NCBI GenBank assembly: GCA_046482825.1
Contig: JAWOEI010000066.1
Location: 1 to 43,126 of the forward strand
DNA length: 43,126 nt
From: M55B167 sp046482825
Lineage (GTDB): Bacteria; Verrucomicrobiota; Kiritimatiellia; RFP12; UBA1067
Reading direction: 5' to 3'
Shown here: one piece after another, positions 31,183 through 40,001 of the stretch
How the letters are laid out: every line of letters begins with the position of its first letter
Position numbering within the stretch: position 1 is the first letter of the stretch
Program-made: the position numbers and the translations under genes
The notes under the pieces: model-generated
Told to the model about the DNA's origin: nothing
What the model saw: the letters and a program-made list of their open reading frames with translations, nothing else
The model's database searches: none

Positions 31183-33290
31183 GCGGAAAATCAAAGAAAG
31201 ACGGCAAGACCCCCCCCCCCTCTAATGAACCGCCCAGTCTTTTTGATGATATCGATCTGTTTCAGAACAGCGAACAGAAAAAAAAGCAGAAAGCGGAAGG
31301 GAACCCCGGCAGCGAAGATCATATCGGCCATCAGGGCGGAACCGGGCCGTTGCACCAGATGGTGGATGACAACTTTCTGCAGTTTGCATCCTACACTATA
31401 TGCCACCGCGCAATTCCAACTGTTGAAGACGGTTTGAAACCGGTTCAGCGGCGTATCATGCATGCGCTCAAAGAAAAAGACGACGGACGGTTTATAAAGG
31501 TGGCAAATGTTGTGGGGCACACAATGCAGTATCATCCGCATGGTGACGCATCCATAGCGGACGCCATAGTAAACCTGACCAACAAACGTTATCTCATTGA
31601 AGGACAGGGAAACTTCGGCAACATCCACACCGGAGACCGTGCGGCAGCGTCCAGATATATTGAGTGCCGTCTGACCGAACTCGCCCGCAATGAACTTTTC
31701 AATCCTAAGATCACAAAGTTCATTCCCAGCTACGACGGACGGAACAAAGAACCGCTACTGCTGCCTTCCAAACTTCCGCTGCTACTGATGCTCGGTGCCG
31801 AAGGAATTGCCGTGGGCCTTTCAACGCTCATACTTCCGCACAATTTCATAGAACTTCTTGAAGCTCAGATCAATGCACTCCGCAAAAAACCGTTTACTGT
31901 TCTTCCCGATTTTCAGACAGGCGGAACGATGGATGTGACGGACTACAGTGACGGACGGGGAAAAATCAAAATACGCGCCGGCATAAAAAACCGTGATAAG
32001 AACAAACTTGTTATTCATGAACTTCCGTGGGGACAGACAACCGAATCTCTCATCAACAACATTGAAGATGCTATCAAAAAGAAAAAAATCGGAGTCAGAC
32101 AGATAAACGATTACACAGCGGGAAGAGTGGAAATAGAGCTGGTACTCTCGCCGGGTGTGAGCCAGGAGAAAGCAGTACAGATGCTTTATGCATTCACATC
32201 GTGCGAAGTTTCCATTTCCAGCCGTCCTGTTGTCCTGTTCAAGAACAGACCCACTGAAATGTCTGTCTCGGAAATCATCAAAACAACTGCCGTCCAGTTA
32301 ATGGATATTTTAAAACGGGAGCTTGAAATCCGTCTGTCAGAACTGGATAATCTGTTTCACAGCAAAACACTGGAGCAGATTTTCATCGAGGAACGGATCT
32401 ACAAGAGAATCGAAGAGAAGATCACATGGGAAGCGGTACAGGAAGCGGTTATAACCGGATTTGATCCTTTCCTGAAGCGTTTACGCCGAGATGTCACGGC
32501 AGAGGACGTTGAAAAACTGCTTCAGATTAAAATCCGCCGTATTTCACGCTATGACATCAACAGAAACCGTCAGGAAATCGCCGACATCCTGGAGGAGGAG
32601 AAAAGCGTTAAAAACAATCTCAGCCAGATTAAACGCTTTACAACACGTTATCTCAGCAATCTCATAAAAAAGTACAGAAAGTTCTATCCGCGTCTGACCC
32701 GGATAAAAGAAAACGGGTTCAAAGAAGTCGAAGTCCGAAAACTGACGGCATCGGAACTCTCCATAAAACTGGATAAAGATAACGGGTATATAGGGACTGA
32801 TATAAAAGGAGGGGAAGAACTCTTCAAGTGTTCTTCAAAAGACAGAATAATCATTCTATGGTCTGACGGCAGCTACAAAACAATTCCGCCGCCTGACAAA
32901 TTTTTTGTCGATAAAAACTGGGTTCACTGTGATATTCATAATAAAGAGAAGGAATTCACAACAGTTTACCGTGAACCTGATTTCGGCATTGTATATATCA
33001 AAAGATTTGTATTCGGTGGGATGATCATGAACAAGAACTACAAACTGGCACCCGATAAAAGCAGAATACTGCTTTTCCAGGAAGGCGTTCCTGAACAGAT
33101 TTTTGTCAAATACAAACCATTCAAGGGACAGAAAATACATCAGCAGGTGTTCAATCCCGGAGATGTACGCGTAAAAAATGTCAGTGCCAAAGGCATACAG
33201 ATGACCACCAAAGGCATTGCAAGGATAGTAACACGGAAACCCTCCTGGTGGGATGATTCAGCACGGGGTTCCAAGGGAATTCTAACCTGA
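31179..33290 (+). CDS. parC: DNA topoisomerase IV subunit A (ParC/GyrA family)
   Basis: 703 residues from a GTG start that overlaps the parE stop by four bases. DNA-cleaving subunit; the catalytic tyrosine is Tyr160 in AAASRYIECRLTE. The usual winged-helix region is clear: FLQFASYTICHRAIPTVEDG, LKPVQRRIMHAL, YHPHGDASI, GNFGNIHTGDRAA. A long coiled-coil tower follows, then only a short C-terminal beta region (about 570-690), so the full six-bladed GyrA pinwheel with a GyrA box is absent, as in ParC-type enzymes. The first ~60 residues are a low-complexity extension (KKDGKTPPPSNEPPSLFDDIDLF...) encoded in part by a run of 11 C. Confidence 0.92.
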   Translation: MSGKSKKDGKTPPPSNEPPSLFDDIDLFQNSEQKKKQKAEGNPGSEDHIGHQGGTGPLHQMVDDNFLQFASYTICHRAIPTVEDGLKPVQRRIMHALKEKDDGRFIKVANVVGHTMQYHPHGDASIADAIVNLTNKRYLIEGQGNFGNIHTGDRAAASRYIECRLTELARNELFNPKITKFIPSYDGRNKEPLLLPSKLPLLLMLGAEGIAVGLSTLILPHNFIELLEAQINALRKKPFTVLPDFQTGGTMDVTDYSDGRGKIKIRAGIKNRDKNKLVIHELPWGQTTESLINNIEDAIKKKKIGVRQINDYTAGRVEIELVLSPGVSQEKAVQMLYAFTSCEVSISSRPVVLFKNRPTEMSVSEIIKTTAVQLMDILKRELEIRLSELDNLFHSKTLEQIFIEERIYKRIEEKITWEAVQEAVITGFDPFLKRLRRDVTAEDVEKLLQIKIRRISRYDINRNRQEIADILEEEKSVKNNLSQIKRFTTRYLSNLIKKYRKFYPRLTRIKENGFKEVEVRKLTASELSIKLDKDNGYIGTDIKGGEELFKCSSKDRIIILWSDGSYKTIPPPDKFFVDKNWVHCDIHNKEKEFTTVYREPDFGIVYIKRFVFGGMIMNKNYKLAPDKSRILLFQEGVPEQIFVKYKPFKGQKIHQQVFNPGDVRVKNVSAKGIQMTTKGIARIVTRKPSWWDDSARGSKGILT
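31210..31220 (+). repeat. Homopolymer of 11 C inside the 5' end of parC
   Basis: Eleven consecutive C residues encode part of KTPPPSN at codons 11-15 of parC. Such tracts slip during replication and are also prone to sequencing error. A one-base change would frameshift the 5' end; the next in-frame ATG encodes Met at about residue 60 (PLHQMVDDN), just before the conserved domain. Confidence 0.85.
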
Positions 33291-33308
33291 GCAATAGACC
33301 AGCATAAG

Positions 33309-33329
33309 CTCTGTAAAAACCAAACAGAG
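33309..33329 (+). terminator. Weak hairpin after parC
   Basis: CTCTG (33309-33313) can pair with CAGAG (33325-33329) across an 11-base loop and is followed by GAAATATTTTT. The stem is short and the U-run interrupted, so termination would be poor. Confidence 0.25.
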
Positions 33330-33357
33330 GAAATATTTTTAATTACACATTTTTTCC

Positions 33358-33386
33358 TTGAAACAATAGTTACCATATAGCATAAT
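33358..33386 (+). promoter_or_regulatory. Promoter of the two-component operon
   Basis: TTGAAA (33358-33363), exactly 17 bases, then CATAAT (33381-33386): five of six matches in each hexamer. Transcription would start near 33393 and give a leader of about 83 bases containing the palindrome at 33433-33454. The spacer contains GTTACCAT (33369-33376), a one-mismatch copy of the palindrome half-site. Confidence 0.6.
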
Positions 33387-33432
33387 AAAGAATGCATTTA
33401 AGCCTAGATTAGTTATATGTTAATAAAGCGTT

Positions 33433-33454
33433 GTTACAATGTAAAAATTGTAAC
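33433..33454. promoter_or_regulatory. 22-bp palindromic operator candidate upstream of the response regulator
   Basis: GTTACAAT (33433-33440) and ATTGTAAC (33447-33454) are perfect 8-base inverted arms separated by GTAAAA. It lies 21 bases before ATG 33476, between the promoter and the ribosome binding site. The AT-rich stem and lack of a U-tract argue against a terminator. Binding by the FixJ-type regulator encoded just downstream is an inference. Confidence 0.6.
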
Positions 33455-33475
33455 CGCCTACATGAGGGAAAAAAT

Positions 33476-34153
33476 ATGTTAAAAACAGATAAACCATGGA
33501 CCAAAGCGGTCGTTTATGTTATCGACGATGATGAATCGCTTAGAAAAGCCATTGGGAGGCTTTTAGAATCAGAGGGCTTGGTATATGATCTTTTTGACAG
33601 TGCCGAAACTTTTATGAGCTCCTGCCTGCGACAGGCTGATGTTTCCTGCGCAGTTGTGGACATCAGGATGGGCAAAGGTCTCACCGGCATTGAACTGCAG
33701 AAAGTCATGCAGGAAAGCAAGATGAACATTCCCATCATCTTCATCACAGGACATGGAGATGTCCAGACAAGCGTGAAAGCACTTAAATCCGGAGCACTTC
33801 ATTTCATAACCAAGCCGTTTGAAAACGAGGAATTGATGGATGCCATCAATGAGGCGCTGATGTTCAATTATACGAACAAGAAGGCGGTGGCTCTGTTTGA
33901 AAAGGCAAAGGCGGGTTATGAAAACCTGACCAAGCGTGAGCGTCAAGTTTTCACCCGCGTTGCGAGAGGTTTCATCAACAAGAAAATTGCGGAAGATCTT
34001 CAGATTTCTGAAAAAACAGTCAAAATCCACCGTGCGCACATGATTGACAAGATGCGCGCGAATTCAACTGCGGAGCTGGTCCGCATGGCCGCCGCTCTTG
34101 CTGAAAACAAGATTCTTACCACAGCGGACATTGAACTGGACACAAAAGACTGA
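33476..34153 (+). CDS. FixJ/NarL-type response regulator
   Basis: 225 residues. A receiver domain (acidic pocket IDDDES, phospho-acceptor Asp62 in VVDIRM, FITGHGD, and conserved Lys in ITKPF) is joined to a LuxR/GerE helix-turn-helix (NLTKRERQVFTRVARGFINKKIAEDLQISEKTVKIHRAHMIDKM). The layout and motifs match the FixJ/TodT subgroup, which activate transcription when phosphorylated. The frame is open from 33431, but ATG 33476, with GAGGG upstream, gives the proper receiver start. The histidine kinase starts 16 bases downstream, so the two are a likely cognate pair. Target genes are unknown; the palindrome in its own leader suggests autoregulation. Confidence 0.93.
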   Translation: MLKTDKPWTKAVVYVIDDDESLRKAIGRLLESEGLVYDLFDSAETFMSSCLRQADVSCAVVDIRMGKGLTGIELQKVMQESKMNIPIIFITGHGDVQTSVKALKSGALHFITKPFENEELMDAINEALMFNYTNKKAVALFEKAKAGYENLTKRERQVFTRVARGFINKKIAEDLQISEKTVKIHRAHMIDKMRANSTAELVRMAAALAENKILTTADIELDTKD

Positions 34154-34169
34154 AACAGGCGGTATCATT

Positions 34170-35711
34170 ATGGACTCTATAACACATAATGCTGTAGATG
34201 ATAATAATGACATAACTGTTCTGTTAATCGATGACAATCAGGTTAACAATAAACTTGTGGCATCAATCCTGATGCCGCAAGGTTATAATATATACATTGC
34301 CGACAGTGGAATGTCCGGCATCAAACTGGTGAAGGAAACACTTCCTGATATCATCCTGCTTGATATCATGATGCCGGAAATCGACGGGTTTCAGGTCTGC
34401 AGGCATTTACAGCATGATTCTTTGATCCGTGAAATACCGATTATTTTCATCACAGCGGATTCCTCTGTAAAAACACAGACAAAAGCATTTCAACTGGGCG
34501 GCAACGATTTCATAACGAAACCCATTGTGGACGTTGTTCTGATTGAACGCATACGGAATCAGGTGCGGCTCAGCCGCAACAAGAAAAAACTGAAGACACT
34601 CAACAACTACTATCGGTTGTCCGAAAAAATTTCCAATACCGGATTCTGGGCCTACACACAGAATATTGCTGGCAATGATTTCACCTGTTCCAGCCAGTTC
34701 AACCGTCTGATCCGTTTTTCGGAGCGGGAAGTAAAGGAAAACTCGCCGGATTCGGCATCCGTTATTACAGAGCTGCTGCGAAGCAGCAGGGATCCTATCA
34801 CAAAAAAAGAGTACGCCGACCGTTTTGAAAAATGCATGAAAGACGGTGGTTCTTTTGATGAAATCTGTAATTTCCGTTTCAACAGCAGTACTGCATATTT
34901 GCGTATATGGGCCCGATTTAACAAAATCCGCGAAGATTTTGTCACCGGATTCGGAGCCATACAGGACATAAGCCAGGTGATTAAGACGGAAAACGAGCTA
35001 GCTGAAATCAAGGCACGCATCGGTGAGATCTCATCTAAACAACATTTTGTCGAAGCCAACACGCAATTAGCGCATGAAATCAACCAGCCTCTGGCAGCTA
35101 TAAACCTCAATATAAACTATATCAAAAAGCTTCTTGATTTCTCGCCGGACAATACAGAAAAATTGCGTGATGCACTCACTGATATAAACAATGACGTCTG
35201 CCGTGTGACACAGATTGTGAAGAATATACGCAGAATCGTAAAACGGGAGCCAGCCGTGTTCCGCAAATTCGATCTGTACGCCTTTCTGGAAGATACGGTT
35301 TATATATTCAACAGAGAATTTCAACAGAAGAATATTGAGGTGATATTCGAGCATCCTGAAGAAGAATGCCTTGTTGTTTTTGACAGAACGGGACTTCAGC
35401 AAGTCATTGTAAACCTTCTGAAAAATGCGGTCGAGGCAATTACGCAGGCAGAGATAAAGAATCCGCAGATAGAAATCAGCGTTGTTAAAGCTGAGACGGA
35501 AATGCATATTTTTATCAGCGATAACGGACCGGGAATACCTGCCGAAAACCGGGAAAAGATCTTTCAGCAGTATTTCACCAGCAAGAAAGGCAATACGGGG
35601 CTGGGGCTGGCTATCTGCAAAGGGATGATGACCGAACTTGAAGGCAACATCTATCTGATAGATCCGCCTGAAGGCCGTAACACCTGTTTCAAACTGGTTA
35701 TTCCGTACTGA
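34170..35711 (+). CDS. REC-PAS-histidine kinase
   Basis: 513 residues, no membrane segment, so probably cytoplasmic. The order is an N-terminal receiver (VLLIDDNQ, phospho-acceptor Asp65 in LLDIMMPEIDG, FITKP), a PAS/PAC-like sensor (about 145-275, ISNTGFWAYTQ ... FGAIQDIS), a short coiled linker, then HisKA with His302 in LAHEINQPLAAINLN. The catalytic domain has an N-box (VIVNLLKNAVEAI), G1 (DNGPGIP), F-region (FQQYFTSKKGN) and G2 (GLGLAICKG). The HEINQPLAAI box is the FixL/DctB/NtrB kind that partners with FixJ-type regulators. ATG 34170 is chosen over an upstream frame that overlaps the regulator gene. The signal sensed by the PAS domain is unknown. Its 3' end overlaps the convergent GH20-like gene by 14 bases. 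Confidence 0.92.
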   Translation: MDSITHNAVDDNNDITVLLIDDNQVNNKLVASILMPQGYNIYIADSGMSGIKLVKETLPDIILLDIMMPEIDGFQVCRHLQHDSLIREIPIIFITADSSVKTQTKAFQLGGNDFITKPIVDVVLIERIRNQVRLSRNKKKLKTLNNYYRLSEKISNTGFWAYTQNIAGNDFTCSSQFNRLIRFSEREVKENSPDSASVITELLRSSRDPITKKEYADRFEKCMKDGGSFDEICNFRFNSSTAYLRIWARFNKIREDFVTGFGAIQDISQVIKTENELAEIKARIGEISSKQHFVEANTQLAHEINQPLAAINLNINYIKKLLDFSPDNTEKLRDALTDINNDVCRVTQIVKNIRRIVKREPAVFRKFDLYAFLEDTVYIFNREFQQKNIEVIFEHPEEECLVVFDRTGLQQVIVNLLKNAVEAITQAEIKNPQIEISVVKAETEMHIFISDNGPGIPAENREKIFQQYFTSKKGNTGLGLAICKGMMTELEGNIYLIDPPEGRNTCFKLVIPY

Positions 35712-37518
35712 GAGCTTCAGCCCGCTTTAGACTGTCCTGCATTCCGCCCTCCCGATTCCGTAGTAGCCAGATATTTTTCTGAGCTTCGATGCATTGAACA
35801 CTTTTATTCCGCCACAAACGGGCAAAAGAGAGGTCATCTGTTCTGTTTTCCAGCAAGGCTCTGCCGCGCTGACAGGCAGCGGAAACCAGCCTTATGACCT
35901 GATCAGTTTCCCGCTGAACAACGGCCGATTCGCCGTCATACTGCTCTGACAGGCGGTTTCGGAACTTATATGCAATATCCTGCAGGCGGTTTTCAACCTT
36001 TTTAAGCGACTGAACTGTTACCCCTTCAGGGAGAATGTAATTCTTCTTAAACAGCAGATGAAAAAAGACAGAGCTGTTGGAACACAGGGTTCCGGATAAA
36101 CTGTAAAGCGAAGCGAGATCAATCAGTATCTCCGCCATTTCAATGCAGCCTCCGAGAAAAACACGTGAAACTGCGGAAGCAATGCCGGTATTCTTCATAT
36201 TACCCGGCGACCAGAATTCGGCAGCCCCCAGAACAAAGGCGGCATAACTCACGCTCAAAGGCTGCCAATGCCCGGAATCACCCCAGTCCGCAAGAAGCAG
36301 ACCGCGTGCTCCGAACTCCAGTCCTTTTGAAGCCGCATGGCGTATGTTGGAAGTCATATTCTGATGTCTTCCGCAGATGCTGTTCCAGGAGGACGTTCCC
36401 GGACAGATAAGAAAATCCAGCCCTGCATGCTTAAAAAGACGACTATGTTCACCAAAGGGATGATCTGCCTCGTAACCCCACTCAAGCGCGACTGCATCCT
36501 GCGGCAGTTCCGCAACCAGCTCAGGATACCGGATAATGATGTCGCCCCAGAACTCCGGACGCCGGCCATACTTTCGGACCAGAGCAAAAACCTTTTTAAG
36601 AAAGTCGATATAGACACGTCCCTCACCGATTTCAGCAACCTCGGCAGCACATCGGCCAGTCGCCAGTTCAAAAACCTCATCGCACCCGACATTAAAAAGC
36701 GACGATGAAAAGCAGGGCAACAGTTCAGAGTAAAGAGAATCCAGTAAATTCAGACTCTCGGGATTCAGAGGGTTGAGAGCAGCGGGCTCAGGTTGAACTC
36801 CCCCCCAGGGAAGCGGTGCTCCTCCTTCAGGCAATGCTGCCAGGTGGTTATACTCAGAATGGACAAGCCAGCGTTCCATATGTCCGAATGAATTCTGATT
36901 GGGGGTAAGTTCCACGAAACGGCTCCGGCAGTAAAGATCCAGATACCGCACTTCGGAGGCTGTTAAAGGTGAAGAATTTTTCCAGACCGCCACATGTTTT
37001 TCATACGCAAAGGTATGTTCCATGTAGAGTTCCAGATGATTGAATTTCAAGCGGGATAATTTATCAACCAGTCCGTAAAGGGTTTTCATAGACGGAACTT
37101 TATCACGGGAGATATCGAGCATCACACCCCTCACAGGGAAAGCTGGCCCGTCTGAAATATGACAGCAGGGAACTTTTCCTCCACTCATATCCAGCAGCTG
37201 GAACAACGTCAGCGCACCATAGAAAAGAGCCGCATCATTCCCTCCGCGCACGACAATTTCGTCTGTTTTTATCCGCAGCTCATAAAATTCACACGCGAAT
37301 TTATCGTCGATGTAAAATCTGATTCCGGCCGATTCCGAAGAACAGCGCCAGCCGCATCCGGATTCTTTGAAAAGTTCAGCAATACGTTCCCGGGAGAGAT
37401 CAGATCCCCGACAACACCAGCTTCCCCCCCGGATAAAATCAAAAAATCCGCTCTGCTGTGAGAACGAACTGACAGGAGGAACCAGATCACAGAATAAAAA
37501 TTTGCGAGTATCTGACAT
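35698..37518 (-). CDS. GH20-like glycoside hydrolase (beta-N-acetylhexosaminidase type), cytoplasmic
   Basis: 606 residues, no signal peptide. Residues about 45-125 form the GH20b-like alpha/beta domain (GIRFYIDDK ... IVVRGGNDAALFYGALTLFQLL). A TIM barrel follows with FPVRGVMLDISRDKVPSMKTL, HLELYMEHTFAY and TPNQNSFGHMERWL. The Asp-Glu pair characteristic of GH20 is in FNVGCDEVFELA. The C-terminal ~170 residues are helical and unassigned. GH20 enzymes remove terminal GlcNAc/GalNAc by substrate-assisted catalysis; an intracellular location would suit imported or wall-derived oligosaccharides. It starts 13 bases after rlmB. The classical HxxTDDQ substrate loop is not visible, so substrate assignment is weak. 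Confidence 0.8.
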   Translation of the reverse strand: MSDTRKFLFCDLVPPVSSFSQQSGFFDFIRGGSWCCRGSDLSRERIAELFKESGCGWRCSSESAGIRFYIDDKFACEFYELRIKTDEIVVRGGNDAALFYGALTLFQLLDMSGGKVPCCHISDGPAFPVRGVMLDISRDKVPSMKTLYGLVDKLSRLKFNHLELYMEHTFAYEKHVAVWKNSSPLTASEVRYLDLYCRSRFVELTPNQNSFGHMERWLVHSEYNHLAALPEGGAPLPWGGVQPEPAALNPLNPESLNLLDSLYSELLPCFSSSLFNVGCDEVFELATGRCAAEVAEIGEGRVYIDFLKKVFALVRKYGRRPEFWGDIIIRYPELVAELPQDAVALEWGYEADHPFGEHSRLFKHAGLDFLICPGTSSWNSICGRHQNMTSNIRHAASKGLEFGARGLLLADWGDSGHWQPLSVSYAAFVLGAAEFWSPGNMKNTGIASAVSRVFLGGCIEMAEILIDLASLYSLSGTLCSNSSVFFHLLFKKNYILPEGVTVQSLKKVENRLQDIAYKFRNRLSEQYDGESAVVQRETDQVIRLVSAACQRGRALLENRTDDLSFARLWRNKSVQCIEAQKNIWLLRNREGGMQDSLKRAEALSTE

Positions 37519-37531
37519 CAGAACGTTTTAT

Positions 37532-38353
37532 TTACTGCCGGAATTCTGTCTTTTCGCGTCGTTGCCGTCCGACTTCGTACATAACAACAGCGGCGGCAAC
37601 AGCTGCATTCAGCGATGCAATTCTGCCGGCCATAGGCAGGGATGCTGCAAAATCTGAAGTTTCAAGCACCAGGCGGGAAACCCCGTTACCCTCGCTACCG
37701 ACAACCAGAGCGATCCGTCCATTGAAATCGATATCGGTATAGTTACGCGTATTTTTTCCCATATCAAGTGCCGTCACCCAGCATCCGGCATTCTGCAGGT
37801 TTTTAACGGAACGTGTCAGATTGACAACTCGGGCCACGCGCATATATTCAGAAGCCCCGGCAGAGGCCCTTACAACAGCCGGGGTAATTCCGGCAGAGCG
37901 GTTTTCCGGCATCACTATGCCTGTAACGCCAGCAGTTTCAGCGGTTCGGAGAATAGACCCGGTATTCTGCGGATCCTCGATATGATCCAGTATAATGACA
38001 AGTGCATCAGGATTTTTTTTAACATCATGAATTATCTGATCAAAAGAAATATAGGGGAATCCACCCGTACGCAGGGCGACTCCCTGATGATTACCCCCAT
38101 TACAGATTTCATCCAAATCATCCCGGCCAGCAAAGCGGCAGGGAATATTACCGGCCTGCAGCGCCTGGCGGATGGCTGGCATATCCTGTTTATGAGGCCG
38201 TTCCAGCGGCAGGACGGCCTCATAGATGTGCCGCACACCGGCTTTAAGCACCTCTGAAACGGGACGCCGTCCGTAGATCCACTCACCGCGATCCGCGCGT
38301 AAACGCGGCTCAGAGCGTCTGCCACCGGCGTCTTTCTTCTGCTTTTTTTTCAT
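37532..38353 (-). CDS. rlmB: TrmH/SpoU-family 2'-O-ribose RNA methyltransferase (RlmB type)
   Basis: 273 residues. Probably methylates the 2'-O of a guanosine in 23S rRNA (G2251 in E. coli), using S-adenosylmethionine. A basic N-terminus is followed by the SpoU substrate-binding domain (IYGRRPVSEVLKAG...HQGVALR) and the knotted SPOUT domain: LDHIEDPQNTGSILRTAETAGVTGIV, VVRASAGASEYM, VVGSEGNGVSRLV, and IPM-like LPMAGRIASLNAAVAAAVVMYE. The frame runs to 38440 but that overlaps rsmE; ATG 38353, 10 bases after the rsmE stop, is favoured. Exact target nucleotide is inferred. Confidence 0.9.
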   Translation of the reverse strand: MKKKQKKDAGGRRSEPRLRADRGEWIYGRRPVSEVLKAGVRHIYEAVLPLERPHKQDMPAIRQALQAGNIPCRFAGRDDLDEICNGGNHQGVALRTGGFPYISFDQIIHDVKKNPDALVIILDHIEDPQNTGSILRTAETAGVTGIVMPENRSAGITPAVVRASAGASEYMRVARVVNLTRSVKNLQNAGCWVTALDMGKNTRNYTDIDFNGRIALVVGSEGNGVSRLVLETSDFAASLPMAGRIASLNAAVAAAVVMYEVGRQRREKTEFRQ

Positions 38354-38363
38354 CAAAATACGC

Positions 38364-39149
38364 TCATTCCCCTTCTGCGGGAGGCAGGACATCCGGACAT
38401 AACTTTCCGCATCTTTGCTGCAAATGCGAGTGCAAGGCATAATCCATTACAGAAATGAGGGCTATGCAAGCTGTATCACTGCGCAGAATACGTTCGCCCA
38501 ATGAAAAGAGTGCAAACCCGCAATCTTCAAACATTTCCAGCTCGTTATCAGTCCATCCGCCTTCGGGACCGACAGCAATCAGAGGTCTGAGATTCTGATC
38601 TGCAGGAAGTTCCAAAGATTGCACAGGTCCGGGATGTGCCAGCAACGGGAAATACTTCGGAGCCATTTTATCAAATTCCTCATTCATAAAGCGCCTGAAA
38701 TCCATCCTGATCTCAAAATCAGGAATATGTGTCAGGCCAGCCTGCACAGCTCCTTCAACCAAAAGCGATTTTACGCTTTCCGGTCTGACCCACTGGCTGC
38801 TGAAATAGTATTTTTCAACTTTTTCCGCTTTTACCAGAAATATTTTCCCTGCTCCGAGGGCCGTCAATTGCGGCCATAGCCGTTTCAGAGCCAGCGGTCT
38901 CGGAGCCGCAAGAATCACATCAAACCATGGTTGAGGAGACTCCTCCTGATGGGATGTTTCAAGCAATATGCCGACATCAGAAATCTCCATAACAGTGGAA
39001 TATCCGCAAAGACCGTTGACAACACCGGTTTTCAGAACTTTTCCGGGGACAGCCTTGAGCACATTGCGTATATGTTCAGCCCTAAAATCACGCAGCATCA
39101 CACATCCGTCAGGTTCAATCTCAGCGGGTTCAAAGAGTATTCTGTTCAT
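38364..39149 (-). CDS. rsmE: 16S rRNA m3U1498 methyltransferase
   Basis: 261 residues, normal length. SPOUT methyltransferase that N3-methylates U1498 of 16S rRNA. Features: an N-terminal PUA-like domain (FRAEHIRNVLKAVPGKVLKTGVVNG), then the knot motifs LAAPRPLALKRLWPQLTALGAGKIFLVKAEKVEKYYF, LIAVGPEGGWTDNELEMFEDCGF, and SLGERILRSDTACIALI. It begins 6 bases after dapF and lies 10 bases before rlmB, so two rRNA modification genes sit side by side. Cytoplasmic. Confidence 0.95.
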   Translation of the reverse strand: MNRILFEPAEIEPDGCVMLRDFRAEHIRNVLKAVPGKVLKTGVVNGLCGYSTVMEISDVGILLETSHQEESPQPWFDVILAAPRPLALKRLWPQLTALGAGKIFLVKAEKVEKYYFSSQWVRPESVKSLLVEGAVQAGLTHIPDFEIRMDFRRFMNEEFDKMAPKYFPLLAHPGPVQSLELPADQNLRPLIAVGPEGGWTDNELEMFEDCGFALFSLGERILRSDTACIALISVMDYALHSHLQQRCGKLCPDVLPPAEGE

Positions 39150-39155
39150 ATAACA

Positions 39156-39995
39156 TTATTCCACATCGCCGCCCAGCTTGATGTCATCAAGTTCGATAAC
39201 GCCTTCATATACAAACTTAACCGGTCCGGTCAAAGTCAAACCGGTACACTTCTGTTTGCGGTAATCGCCATCAATTACCAGGTCATAGCCTGCTGAGGTC
39301 TTAACTTTTATGGGAAGGGTGAAACCGGCTGTTTCAACCGCAACAGCCGCGCATGCAACCGCTCCGGTTCCGCAGGCCCCTGACTCACCCTCAACACCAC
39401 GCTCATAAGTACGTACAGACATGCGTGAGGGGGCACGCAGGGAAACAAAATCAACGTTGGTTCCATCAGGTTCAAAAACAGTATGCAGGCGTAGAGTCTT
39501 GCCGAGTTTTTCAATATCGACATCATTCACATTAGGCACCTGCACAACCAGGTGCGGGACGCCGGTATTGATAAAATCCGCCTTAATCACCTGATCATCC
39601 ACATTCAGAGAAAGCCCGTATTCGCGACGCGACGACTCAGGCATCCAGACACACACACCGCTGTCATTAATTTTAGCATCAATCAATCCGCAGCTGACAG
39701 TCTCCATTGTCATGTTTCTGTCCGCAGCGCCTATAGCGTTTGCAAAGGCGGCCGCACACCGTGAACCGTTACCGCAAAGTTCTGCTTCGGTCCCGTCAGG
39801 ATTGAGGAACCGCATCAGGAAATCCGCTTTATCCGAAGACTGAAGCATAAGTATGCCTTCACAGCCAATACCGGTACGACGGCTCGCCAGAGTTGCCATA
39901 AGAAAGTAATCCTCCCATGGCACCACTCCGTCGCGGTCATCAATCAGTATGAAATCATTGCCTGCACCGTGCATTTTCGTGAAATTTATTTTCAT
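39156..39995 (-). CDS. dapF: Diaminopimelate epimerase
   Basis: 279 residues, normal length. Interconverts LL- and meso-diaminopimelate for lysine and peptidoglycan synthesis. The two catalytic cysteines are in place: Cys74 in ELCGNGSRC and Cys208 in GESGACGTGA. N-terminal FTKMHGAGNDFILIDD and PHLVVQV motifs are intact. GGAAGG precedes ATG 39995, which is 6 bases after the prc stop. The presence of dapF indicates a peptidoglycan containing meso-diaminopimelate, consistent with the Gram-negative envelope genes nearby. Confidence 0.96.
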   Translation of the reverse strand: MKINFTKMHGAGNDFILIDDRDGVVPWEDYFLMATLASRRTGIGCEGILMLQSSDKADFLMRFLNPDGTEAELCGNGSRCAAAFANAIGAADRNMTMETVSCGLIDAKINDSGVCVWMPESSRREYGLSLNVDDQVIKADFINTGVPHLVVQVPNVNDVDIEKLGKTLRLHTVFEPDGTNVDFVSLRAPSRMSVRTYERGVEGESGACGTGAVACAAVAVETAGFTLPIKVKTSAGYDLVIDGDYRKQKCTGLTLTGPVKFVYEGVIELDDIKLGGDVE

Positions 39996-40001
39996 AAAGG
40001 C

